Source of the DNA: Amyloporia xantha
Taxonomy: Eukaryota; Basidiomycota; Agaricomycetes; Polyporales; Adustoporiaceae
Reading direction: 5' to 3'
Assembly (NCBI GenBank): GCA_036971615.1
Contig: JAYKKR010000012.1
Span: 868,001-932,000 of the forward strand
DNA: 64,000 nt
Position 1 is the stretch's first letter, and the number at the start of each line of letters is the position of its first letter. The notes below the pieces were generated by a model, which was not told the DNA's origin, searched no databases, and worked only from the letters and a program-made list of their open reading frames with translations. Both the position numbers and the translations under genes were made by a program. Positions 44,704 to 55,997 of this stretch are shown one piece after another.

Positions 44704-47602
44704 GGCGATAGGTATGTTTTTCCGTCAAAAGCGAGTGTGGATAGGTCCGGAATGAATGTGGTGTCGTGCTCGACGGTGTCGACGTTGGGAGAAGGCGACA
44801 AACAACGGAGAGACGGAGAAAGAACGTGGGATTCTGTGAAGGGCAACGCGCTCTTATATTCACACGCGCTCGCCCCACGTGATCTTCAATTTTGAGACAT
44901 GGTCGTCGGTCGATCGTAGCTCGTTTCATTGCCTCAGAGACTTCCTCTTCTTCGACAATTAACGTGCCGCCAGTATTCCTTCAGGCGTTCATTTCCGTTC
45001 AGCATTACCACTGCACGCTATTCGTTCGTGCAACAATCGTGCCTAAGCAGTGCCGTCCAGACTCATCGCTAACATCGTGCCCGCACGACGCATCACGTCC
45101 CCATCTCTGCCGTGTTCCTGGGATCACTGCACACGAAGATCTGTGCGTGTTCTCCTGCTCTCTGGCGAATTGATGGCTGAGAGCAATTTATGTGAGCGTG
45201 GTGGCAACTCGCGGCCCTTGGTATTGCTATTGACCTGCGGTTTTGGCCACGATTTGGCGAACTCCTAGACTGGTAGAGCGTCATGACAGCTTGTAGGCCG
45301 ATTTCAATGCAGGGACGAGTATTCTTTCCACACTTTGCGTAATACGCCTGGATAATACCATAAATATCGCAGCTCCATGGGCACACAATACTTGTACTGG
45401 CAGGCTCAACAACATGGCATCATCTTCCCACTGATCATCCATCAGAAAGACACACGCGCAGTGAAGAGGGGTGTATATTCTATTGACGCTGTCTACTATC
45501 CCCAATTTACTGAACGCGCGGAGTGAGACACGCCGTGGGCGATCCAGCATCAGCATAGTGAACGGAAGAAATCTCCAGCACAATCATAATAATTACTTCC
45601 TTGTCAGCGAGATCGAGATGATCTTCCTGGAACCTTTGCCTGTGCAGCGCTCTCTGGGAAGCTTTTTCGAGCGTAACAAATTGCCTGCGTGTGCGAGAGC
45701 TCCTATGGGAGTTTCCTCATGTGCTGTCGATACATGGGCAGATCTCTACGATCTTGTGAGTCTTATGAATGGCGATGATTCGAGCCTGCTGATAGCCTTG
45801 GACAGAAGGAAATCATAAAATAAGCTCCCAATGTTCCCTGATTCAATGGTCTCACATCCCGAGCACGACGCGGATGAACATCAGATGACGATGAGAACAA
45901 GGGTGACTCGACGAGATCAAAAACGTCCTGCTATGCAGAATCTATGCCAGGGCTAACCGGATCAAAGATATTATCCAGTTTGCGCACACTTCATAGTGCA
46001 GGATTTTTTCTGCAAGTGACCCGCTACCGGAGAACCCATCATTCCATTCCGAACAGGCTGGATTGGACGATTTTCGATCATGTGTTAGGTGAGCACCATT
46101 GCCGAATACCATTCATGTTGTTCTAAGCAATATCAGGCTGACATCTACTACGTAGCAGCCGCTCGCATTGTGTGCTCCTAATCACACAGTGCAACAGCGC
46201 TGGGTCTCGATCGACGATATGCGCAATGATATCGGTATTGCCACGCCCTGCTTGAGCTTCGGGCTCACTTCAGGTCCAAACCCGCCCATATTCTGCCTCC
46301 TGCTCTTCCTCTAAATGCTGGTACGCGATACAACGCCACCACTCATCCGAATCCGATTCCCTTCGGGTGTAGCTCGAACTACCGCGCCTGCTCGTCAAAT
46401 ATAGCTCTTCAAATATTTATGGGGTCGTACGTCGATCTGCTACCCACCGCAATATCGGACAGCGACAAATCCTGGATCACGGTGGATATTAACGAGATAC
46501 TGGGCCCCATCGTTCAAGTCATCCTCCCCACTTTGTGCCCACGTCTTTGTACGCCAGTCGTCACTCCCGAACTCACGCATTTTCAGGCTTCATAAGCGCG
46601 GATTTAACCTTAATTCGGCTGCGCGTCTTGTCGTACTAGCTCCCACGCTAAGTATCTTTCACGTTCATTCCTGATCCAGTCCCTTCTCCTGCATTTGTCG
46701 GTGGTCCCTAGGTGTCGATTGAATTACACTTTCTCCTCCCATCTCACATTCGTCGTACTGCCGCGTACGACTGAGGTTGAACCATTATCTTTCGTACCTC
46801 TGTATTTGTGGGCAATCGCTATGTTGGCTATCAGTCGAGCGTGGCATGCCGGCGCCCCAGCGTATCAATTGACATTCATTGCCATGCCGTAGCCGTACTA
46901 GCTTTGTGACATGCGCTATCAGAGGACTCATATCCTGAGAATAGTGTAAGCTGGTACGCCGTCGCCTTCGGTGACATGCCGAAGGCCAAAAGCTGATATT
47001 CTTGCTTCACCGTCGCGCTTGCCCCGTTCTGATATAGGTCTTTTCATTCGGGCCCTCGGGCCACGATAGGATACTATTTTCAGAATTGCTATTGAACGAA
47101 CTCTATCCCAAGGCGTTTCTCGTATACGACATCCGTATCAGATCTCAGGTACCTATGCTGCCTTTGGCATCTAGATACATGACGCCATCGCCGTTCTCAG
47201 CATCGGTCCACGTTCATCTGTAGTGATGACTCCGCTCTGGGATTCGTTTGCAGACTTGTTGACAGAGGCATGAATAAGACCGCACAAAGACGTTGTTTTC
47301 CATCTTTGCTTGGGTATGTCACAGTAATTTGGATATCTGGAGACTGATCATATCACAGCAGAGAATGATCTATGCTCCTAAAGTGGCGAGTATCCCACTG
47401 CGCTGACATTTGACGTCGTCTGTAATTGCAATAGATGCAGGCACTTACCTCAATACCCGCCATGTTCGGGGAGCTCTCCAGGGACTTGTCTATCAATCTC
47501 TGTCCTTGTTATCTTTGCTTTACCGCTGGCTCTCGGTTTTATACAAGACTCTCTACGGCTGTCACCATCCCTCCGCAAACACGCCCCTCCCCTACTCCCG
47601 CG
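44704..47602. other. Gene-free 2.9 kb interval
   Basis: The longest stretch in the left two thirds without a recognisable gene. All open frames are short, lack conserved motifs and do not join through splice sites. A TATAT-type element (CTCTTATATTCACACG, near 44850) sits where the TOS1-like promoter is expected. I cannot exclude a non-coding RNA gene or a decayed element. Confidence 0.4.
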
Positions 47603-48811
47603 ATGGCATCCTTTGTTTTTCGTCACCAGCCCTTCAAAACCCTATACCTGTTCTATGTGGGCCTCTCCCTCATCTTGGTGAAGCTTCCGTATTGGGCGCT
47701 CATTAATGCTCTCCCGTCATGGCGCCCTCGGCCGTCATGGCCTCTTACGCACGTCCTCATGATTAATCTTCGGCGCGTCTTCCTTACCACCTCCTTCCAC
47801 ACCTCACTGGATTTTTTCACTTTTGATGTTGAGAGGGTTAAAAGGTCCGGGCTCAGCGAAGAGTATGGCCTGGTATGGGTGGACCCAACACCAGAGCTGA
47901 TCGTGGGGGAAATAAAAGCCATGGCGACCGTGAATGGTATCGTAGCCGTGCGGGTCGCCGGATACTGGTACGGGGAAAGGGATACCGATGGACGAGCCGG
48001 TCAGCCTGCAGGTCCGGACGAGAAGGTCATATACGAGCTCCATGGTGGAGGATGGGTCCTAGGCTCTGCGACGCCGAAGTGGGAGAGCAGCCATATGTGC
48101 GACGAGATGCTCAGATACGCCGATGGCTACTCGCGCCTGTTCGAGATCGACTACCGTCTCGCACAAGGCGCGCCGCACCCTCCTACAGGCGCGTTCCCTG
48201 CTGCGCTGGTCGATGCGATAGCCGGCTACAACTATCTCGTCAACGACCGTGGCTTCAAGCCGTCAAATATCCTCGTCTCAGGCGAGTCGGGCGGCGGGGA
48301 CCTCGCTTTCGCCCTGGTACGCTACCTCGTTCAGGCACATATTCCCTCACTGCCTCCACCGAAGGCACAGTTCCTCCTCTCGCCCGCAGCAGACTGGGGT
48401 TACACGCACGCCGGACCCCAGTCGACAATGGTGCGGTACAGCAATTCCGACTACGTACATGAGTTTTTCACGGGATATTGCATACGGGCCTTGCTGGGTA
48501 ATCTTCCGGCAGACGACGCATATACAAATTCCTGGATCTCTCCGGGAAGCTACCATCTGCCCACGGTCAAGGGACGGTTTGCGGGGCTTCCACCGACACT
48601 TATCATGGCAGGCGATGCAGAGATGATGCTGGACTGCATCGAGACCATGCGGGACCGCATTGTGGAGGATTGCGGCGAGGAAATTGTAACGTATATCGAG
48701 CTGCCGGACGCGACACATACCGTGCTGACACTCAAGTGGCATGAGCCGGAGAGGACGAGGGCGTTGGAACAGTTTGCACAGTGGGTGCGGATGATCAACG
48801 AGAAGACCTAA
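47603..48811 (+). CDS. Alpha/beta hydrolase (HSL/steryl-acetyl-hydrolase-like), membrane-anchored
   Basis: Intronless, 402 residues from the ATG MASFVFRHQPFKTLYLF. A hydrophobic N-terminal helix (LYLFYVGLSLILVKLPYWAL) suggests a membrane anchor with the catalytic domain on one face. The alpha/beta-hydrolase-3 signature is complete: oxyanion motif LHGGGWVLG, nucleophile elbow VSGESGGGDLA (Ser in GESGG), acid in LIMAGDAEMMLD and base in PDATHTVLTL. Members are esterases, lipases or steroid/alkaloid deacetylases. An in-frame open stretch continues upstream to 47435 but lacks family similarity, so the start at 47603 is preferred. The long open frame and GC-rich codon use agree with a functional gene. 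Confidence 0.9.
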   Translation: MASFVFRHQPFKTLYLFYVGLSLILVKLPYWALINALPSWRPRPSWPLTHVLMINLRRVFLTTSFHTSLDFFTFDVERVKRSGLSEEYGLVWVDPTPELIVGEIKAMATVNGIVAVRVAGYWYGERDTDGRAGQPAGPDEKVIYELHGGGWVLGSATPKWESSHMCDEMLRYADGYSRLFEIDYRLAQGAPHPPTGAFPAALVDAIAGYNYLVNDRGFKPSNILVSGESGGGDLAFALVRYLVQAHIPSLPPPKAQFLLSPAADWGYTHAGPQSTMVRYSNSDYVHEFFTGYCIRALLGNLPADDAYTNSWISPGSYHLPTVKGRFAGLPPTLIMAGDAEMMLDCIETMRDRIVEDCGEEIVTYIELPDATHTVLTLKWHEPERTRALEQFAQWVRMINEKT

Positions 48812-49554
48812 CGTTGTATAAGGCTAAATATCAATGATCTCTTTGCTATGCGTTCCGAGTTTGCGTGTTGGTATTTTCTGTACATCAGCCGTGATGACTT
48901 TGAGTATTACGTCCCGGGAATTATTGGTCCGCGTTCCTATCCTTTCTCGCAACGAGAAAACTTGTAACTTGCCTATTATATTGAAGGTCCAGCACTTCGT
49001 GCTATATTTATATAATTTGAGTATATTCTTCCACAGTTCGCATTCGAGACTAGATAGCAGTGGAATATGGCACCAGTCAGTGATAAATGCGACAATCCCG
49101 AGACCGCGTCGGTCACGTCCCTGAAGGCTTGTCAGCCGAAAGTTTTCATGTAGAAAGTAAGTGCCACGGGAGCTGCTTTGGAGCTCCGAGTAAACCACAG
49201 TGCTTGATCTATACCAGCATCCGCCATGGTCAGTCTGAACTTCTGTCGCCTTTTGGTGATAAATCCTATCTCATACCAGTTACTTGGGCACCGTATTGCC
49301 CCCTTCAGGTTTACGTACTGACTTATCTGCCGTCCAATACAGGTGCATTTTCTACGGAACGCACGTTGACGACAATCTCTGAGAGCCTGCGCTGTCAAGT
49401 CATCTGGTGACCGTGTTCATGGATGCAGGCGCGAAGATTCCAAGCTCTAGCAGCAGACGGTATATTGTGGCTAGATATCACCTTATGTACATGTTTCGCC
49501 GGTACCGTTGCTCAAGGTACCGTAGCTCAAAGCGCTGTAGCAGCTTAGTTCACT
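48812..49554. other. Intergenic, nothing recognised
   Basis: 3' flank of the hydrolase gene. AT-rich part around 48980-49020 but no gene or repeat recognised. Confidence 0.35.
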
Positions 49555-50220
49555 AGCCACCGAGTCCAAACATATGCAACGCGAAAAACAAACATGCGCA
49601 ACGCGAAGAACAACATGCGTAACGCGAAGAACAACATGTGCAACTCGAAAGCGAGGATGCGCCACCGGAATCGTATGTAGATGCGCGCAATGTGAAAAGT
49701 ATCTGGTATGCATGCACCACGGGTTGAACGTTGAACGTCGAACCCAGACTTACAACTTTTGCGTGCTTGCAATGGATCGCGAAACTAGAGACGAAGTGCT
49801 AGCACGGTGCACCAAGTCGCGCTGTCGCCCCTCTAGCTTGCGAGACCCGCTGTCGGCGATGCCATTCAGTATTTTTGTAAACAATCATTCAATATAACTT
49901 TGGCTTTAGAAACACGTAAGACTGGAAATTTTGGGCACTGCACTCACGTCGATCACGGTACATCCAGAGCACGTCCACATTCATGCTGCTGTCGGCATGA
50001 TTTACGTTCCGAGAGAATAAAACAGCCGCCTGAGGGATAGACGATACCGCTGATACGACGTCATGTTTGCAGACTCACCTGCAGTGCGATGCGTCGCTCT
50101 AGCTCTTACCCTGAGATTTGAGCGAAGGACATATGATCCCACGAAATGTGTACGCAGGAATGCGAACCACGTACTGTATCAGCTATGTTATCATACGTAA
50201 ATCTGCTACAGGCTCTTCTC
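49555..50220 (+). repeat. Dispersed direct repeat, left copy (flanks NLR gene)
   Basis: Matches 58955-59590 in the same orientation. Shared stretches include GCGCCACCGGAA, GGGTTGAACGTTGAACGT, GCGTGCTTGC, CCAAGTCGCGCTGTCG and CTGTCGGCGATGCCA, then CGTCCACATTC, TGATTTACGTTCC-like and ATCATACGTAAATCTGCTA, in identical order, about three quarters identical by eye. It carries no recognisable coding sequence. The NLR gene lies between the two copies. Confidence 0.72.
49576..49660 (+). repeat. 21 bp tandem repeat, four units
   Basis: Units of the form CAACGCGAAGAACAACATGCG repeat four times with few changes, inside the left dispersed repeat. The matching place in the right copy has only one unit-like stretch. 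Confidence 0.8.
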
Positions 50221-51584
50221 GCGACAACTCTGCGGTTCGCTTGAAGTTGTCAGGGACGAGATTGCAGCAGATGCAAATGCAAATGCAGGGAAACTCACCG
50301 TCTTGAATTACTCTCGGTACTGAAGACACCCCGCGAGTCGGGTGTCTGTCATACTTACAGCACACGGACGACGCGAGTCGAGAGAGACTTTGCACGCTCA
50401 AGCCGCTGCTTGCGGGCGCTCGTGCGAAGCTGAAGGCAAAGTTGAGTGGGACGACTCACCCGCGGTTGAACGCGATGCACAACTCGATCGGGCGCGGCAT
50501 GACTGCGCGTGGAGGGTGATAGAATGAGCGATGAGCGTTGATGCAAGAATGCGCGTGGCGGAGAACGGGACAGAACCTACTGGGCATCTCGGACGGAGAC
50601 GTGACGGCGACACCTCTGTGGCGTCGTAGTGCATAAGAGGATGCACCTTCCCTATACTTAATCGCGGTGGGCCCGACACAGTGGACATCGAAGAGCGGGA
50701 CGGAGCCGAGATGGGAGTACCATGTACGAGCGGCAAAGAGGTTAGCGGCGGGAGGGCGAAAACATAGAGAGCAAGCAGAGGAAATGGGATAGGGAGACGA
50801 GAAAGAGGGACATACAGTCATGACGCGCTGGACTCGGCGCGGCCTAGCGTACCAGTGGAGGAATTGGAAATGATGGTAGGTCCACAGGTGGATCCGGAAG
50901 ATGAGGAAGGAAAAAATCTGCGGGTCAGCACTTGGGTGGACGAGAGATGGGAGACGGGGAGACACACGAGCACGGCGAAGATGACCCAAAGGAGGAATGC
51001 AGTGGGCAAAGCGGTGCTTGTGACGGCGTGGCCAGCGTAGTGCATGCAGTGCGAATTCCCTTACAGAGATGATGTGCTGGGCAGCCGTCGTCTATGCGCG
51101 AGCGGCGGCGGAGAGACGGGTCGAGAGTCAGGCGGGGGACTGTGAAGCAGAGGAGGACAAGTAGGGATGGAGCGGGCAGAGGGGAGCAGGGCAGGACAAG
51201 GTGCACGCAGGGCGAGGAGGGCCAGAGGCAGTCTCAAATCGCACTGTAAGCGTCCACCCCGCGGGGAGATCACATCGAGCACGACAGCCACTACTACCGA
51301 TGAGTCTGCTGCAATCCTCCAGGGCCGACTCTGCGTGGCAAGCAGCACCTCGCGAGCTGCGTATCTGTCGCTGGATCCTCTATACTGCCCTCGTCGAGGT
51401 TGAGGGCTCTCTGTCGAATCGGCGATGCACGTGGACTTCTTGCGGAGAAGTAAACAAAGCCAAGCTCAGTGCAGTGCTTGGTACACGCGTTCCCCCGTCG
51501 TTTTGCTTTGCGACTCATCTCTGCAAAGACTCCAAGCTTTCAGCCTTCAGCCCTTTACATCTCGAAATTTCGACATACAGTATC
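50221..51584. other. Region upstream of NLR gene
   Basis: Purine-rich and GC-rich DNA with many overlapping open frames on both strands and no recognisable protein. It must contain the NLR promoter. An open frame continuous with the NLR first exon reaches back to 51201 but the first good ATG is 51585. Confidence 0.4.
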
Positions 51585-54500
51585 ATGTCTGCGCCCAAGG
51601 ACAAGCGTCCTACTGGCCGTTCTATCAGCCGTCTGGGGAACACGATCCATTTCCTTAGAAACCGTCGGTCCCCGCCGCCTTCCAGCACGTCCGCGAAAGG
51701 CGCACCTACGATAGCTGAAACAGGTTCTACTTCCCAGGCGGCAGGAGAACATGAGTCTATGCATCAGAAGCCCAAGCTGCTCGATCGCATGGTGGACAGG
51801 ATTCACCTTCCGCGCCATGGGCGTTCGTCGCCTACGATTAGCAACACGTCCGCATCATCACATCGAGTGAACGTCGAGCCAGGTCGCTCATTGCCTGCAT
51901 CTATTCTCCAACCTGATGAGAGTGAATCCACTTCCGGGATTCATGAGAAGCCACAACAGGCTGCGCTTTCATCGCTCTCGCCGGGACCCAAGGACAGCGG
52001 TCCATCCGCATCATCTAATCGAGCGACCCTGGAGCCCGATGCCTCGGGACGCGAATCTACTCCCCGCGATCACCCTGATCAGAGCGGATCTCCCTCTGCG
52101 ACGTCCGACGCGCGATCGGCGGCACCCGGTTCCTCCTTGCTAGGACCTACGCACAGCGGTGCATCCGCTACACTCCATCAACCGACCGTCGAGCACGGGG
52201 CCTCACTGCCTAAACCTACTCTTGATGCTCATGACGATCAGAGTGCTGCCTCCCCGAGTGTTTCTAATGTCGAGCCGGCTGCGCATGGAAATCTATTCAA
52301 ATCACTTCTTTTTCCTTCATCTCCAGAGCATGGTGTAGCCTGGGACTCCATTGCATCCAGTCTGGAAATTATAGAGAAATTCTCAGACTCTTTGCCACCA
52401 CTGAAGTTAGCAGCTAGTGCTGCCCTAGTTATTGTCAATCGGGTTACAGTAAGTGTGAGCTTATCATACTTATGAGTTCAATTTAATGATTTTCATTCAA
52501 CAGAAAACAAAGGATGCTACTGCAGATTTTTCCCAGCTTTCTGACAAGCTTGTGGCAATGAATTCATGTCTGGACCACCAAGATGAAAATATCTCTCCCA
52601 AACTGAAGGAAATAATGGCCAAGTTGTCAGGGTATGTAATCTGAAGACATGTTAATGATAGCAGCTTGAATATCAACTATGAAACAGAAACATCAAGGAC
52701 AAGATATCAGATATTGATATGAAGATGCAGCGCTCACTAGCCAAGCGTGCATGGACTGCACCCAGTGATGTGCAGGATATTGTACGAGACTTCCGTGGAA
52801 TTGACAATGCATTACAGGCCTTTGTGGTATGATTGCTTTAGCTACTTCAGACAATCAGTATGGCTGACATGTAGTAGGTGGACATAGAACTTGCCACACA
52901 TCAGATTGCTATGGAGACACATCAAATCTCTGTAGAGACAAACAAGATTTCCACAGCACATTTTAACTACAGTAAGTTGGAGAAGCCGTATTGTGCTGTG
53001 CTGTATTCATATAGTTTTCAGGCCTGCTTGACAAACTGGGCTCAGTTCCTGAGTCAGAGGCCAAATGTGGAGACCGTGCAACATGTATGGCTGATACTCG
53101 AGTGGAAGTTCTTGATCAACTTCACCAGTGGGCCATCAACCCTAACAGTGAACAAGTCTTCTGGATGGCTGGAATGGCTGGCACAGGAAAAACAACCATT
53201 GCAGAAACAATGGCTCATCAACTTCTTGATGAGAAGCTTCTTGCAGCTAGTTTCTTTTGTTTGCAGGCATCCCCAAATTGCAGTGATGTCAAAAGAATAT
53301 TTCCTTCTCTGGCTTACAGATTGGCCCATACAATCCCAGGCTTTCAGGGTCCATTGGTGGAAGCAATCAAAGGCCAATCTCCTATCTATTTATCCCTGTC
53401 TGAGCAGTTCAACTCTTTGATTGTTCAACCACTCAAAGCTGTCTACCCTACCCCACCACCTATTCCCATGATAATCATTGTGGATGCCCTTGATGAATGT
53501 GCAAATCCTGATGCCACAAGAAACCTTCTCCATATTATCCTATCTCATATTTCAACTCTTTCCATCAAATTTTTCATATCCAGCAGACCTGAATTTCGAA
53601 TTCGGGAGGCATTTGAAGCAAGAGCATATTCATCTTCTGTTTTGCGGCTTCATGAGGTTGACAGCCAAATTATCCAGAGTGATATTGGACATTATATGTC
53701 TACTGAACTGGGCAAGATTTCCAAGCTCAGGGCATCATATGGTGGTAGATGGCCCCCAAAAGAAGTCATCATTCTGGCTGGACGTGCTGGCAATCTATTC
53801 ATCTATGCATCTACACTGTGCAAATATATAGCACAATCACATGGCCGCTATAAACAAAGGCTTGAAGATCTGGCTACATCCACTTCAGAACATGAAATTC
53901 ATTCCATTGATGAGATTTATAATCTTATCTTGAATGCTGCCTTTCAAGACTTGGAGGAGAAGGAGAGAAATGACACTAGACAACTGCTTGGGTGCATTGT
54001 CTGTGCTATTCAACCACTGTCACTCCAGGATATTGCACAGCTGCTGGATATGCATGAAGATAATGTCTCTGGAGCTCTGGAAGATCTTCATTCTGTTGTT
54101 CAAATTTCATCAGAGAGCAATGATCCTGTCAAGTTTTATCATGCCTCTTTTCCTGACTACCTTTTGGACCCAAAGCGATCAGGAAGCAAGTTATGGACTG
54201 TTATCCCTGGTTCCACTCACCATGATCTTGCCAGAAATTGCATGCAGGTCATGGCTTCACAGCTATTTTTCAATGTCACACAAATAAAGGACTCTCATTA
54301 CAGCAATGAAGAGCAGAGAGAATTCATAGAGATAGCTGGGCATTTGGCATACACATGTCAATACTGGATAGATCATTGGCTACTGTCAAATCAACCATCT
54401 GATCTTCTTGGCAAAATAGAAGAGCTGCTTGGCAGCAAATTTCTATATTGGCTGGAGGTCATGAGTGTCCTTGAAAAGATGGATGACTTGCCTTACAAAT

Positions 54501-55997
54501 TGTGGGGAATACAGAATGTGTGTCATAAATTTCAGTTATATTTTATACATACTAACACTTGGTGAATAGGCAGCACCGCCATCCTCTAGCCTGCAAATGT
54601 TGGCAAAAGAGTGTGCAGAATTCATTTCTGTATATGCAAAACCACTCCATTTGAGTGCTCCTCATATCTATATATCCATCTTGCCATGGATGAGGTCAAG
54701 CTCTTTAATTGCACATCACCTTCAATCACATGTCTTTCATACATTCAAGCCTATAACCACAGGCCAAGTAAGTCAACCAGTGGCTCCTGTCTGGAGGTTG
54801 GCAGCACATAGACATTCTGTCAACTCTGTTGCATTCTCACCAGATGGAAAGCACATTGCCTCTGGGTCTTCTGACAGCACGATCTGCATATGGAATACAG
54901 AGACAGGAAGGCTAGTGTCTCAGCCATTGAAAGGGCACAAGAATTCTGTCTATTCTGTTGCTTTCTCACCAGACGGAAACCACATTGTCTCTGGGTCTTA
55001 TGACAGCACAATCTGCATATGGAATGCAGAGACAGGAAGGCTAGTGTCTCAGCCATTGGAAGGGCACAAAGCATTTGTCAATTCTGTTGCATTCTCACCA
55101 GACGGAAAGTACATTGTCTCTGGGTCTTCTGACAGCACAATCTGCATATGGGATGCAGAGACAGGAAGGCTAGTGTCTCAGCCATTGGAAGGGCACACAG
55201 GTCCTGTCAATTCTGTTGCATTCTCACCAGACGGAAAGCACATTGTCTCTGGGTCTTATGACAGCACAATCTGCATATGGAATGCAGAGACAGGAAGGCT
55301 AGTGTCTCAGCCATTGGAAGGGCACACAGGTCATGTCTATTCTGTTGCATTCTCACCAGATGGAAAGCACATTCTCTCTGGGTCTTATGACAGCACAATC
55401 TGCATATGGAATGCAGAGACAGGCAGCCTAGTGTCTCAGCCATTGGAAGGGCACACAGGTCCTGTCAATTCTGTTGCATTCTCACCAGATGGAAAGCACA
55501 TTGTCTCTGGGTCTTCTGACAGCACAATCTGCATATGGGATGCACAGACAGGCAGCCTAGTGTCTCAGCCATTGGAAGGGCACATAGGTCCTGTCTATTC
55601 TGTTGCATTCTCACCAGATGGAAAGCACATTGTCTCTGGGTCCACAGACAGCACAGTCAGAATTTGGCACAATCCAATGTCTGCTGCTCCCTCTGTTTTC
55701 TCACCACTTTTTTCTGGATTGAATAATCCCCTTTGGCGTGATTTTGCCTCATCTTGCAACACAAAGTCTGGCATACACATAAATGATCATGGTTTTGATG
55801 AACCTGATGGGTGGATCAGAGGGCCAAATGATGAGCTTATATTTTGGATTCCTCCTCATCTCTGTGCAGGACTGTTGTGGCCAGGCTGTGAAAGAATATG
55901 TGGAGTTCCATTCACAGTCACACTGGATCTCAGCAGATTTGTTCATGGAGAGAGCTGGTCCCAGTGCTATTCTCCCCCAGTTGTAGATACCAATTGA
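51585..55997 (+). CDS. NLR-type STAND receptor: helical N-terminus, NACHT, seven WD40 repeats
   Basis: Six exons (51585-52448, 52504-52631, 52688-52826, 52878-52971, 53022-54517, 54570-55997) give 1382 residues. The first 230 residues are Ser/Pro-rich and disordered. Then comes a helical region ([20 protein letters not shown] onward) like the N-terminal bundles of Agaricomycete NLRs. The NACHT NTPase has Walker [10 protein letters not shown], Walker [13 protein letters not shown] and SSRPE. Seven 43-residue WD40 repeats ([26 protein letters not shown]) complete a propeller. About 110 further residues form a C-terminal extension ([31 protein letters not shown]). In fungal NLRs the WD40 part senses ligands and NACHT oligomerises, driving incompatibility or defence responses. 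DNA is GC-rich up to about 52290 and AT-rich after it. Confidence 0.88.
54806..55672 (+). repeat. Seven near-identical 129 bp WD40-coding repeats
   Basis: Each unit is 129 bp and differs from its neighbours at only a handful of positions. Changes fall mostly at the codons before SVAFSPDG (HS, NS, AF, GP, GH, GP, GP), at N/Y before SVAF, at S/Y in GS(S/Y)DS and at N/D in IW(N/D). Such DNA-level uniformity points to gene conversion or unequal crossing-over within the gene. Confidence 0.9.

Noticed and set aside
54820..55443. Minus-strand repeated open frames opposite the WD40 repeats
   Set aside because: They are shadows of the repeated sense-strand coding units.
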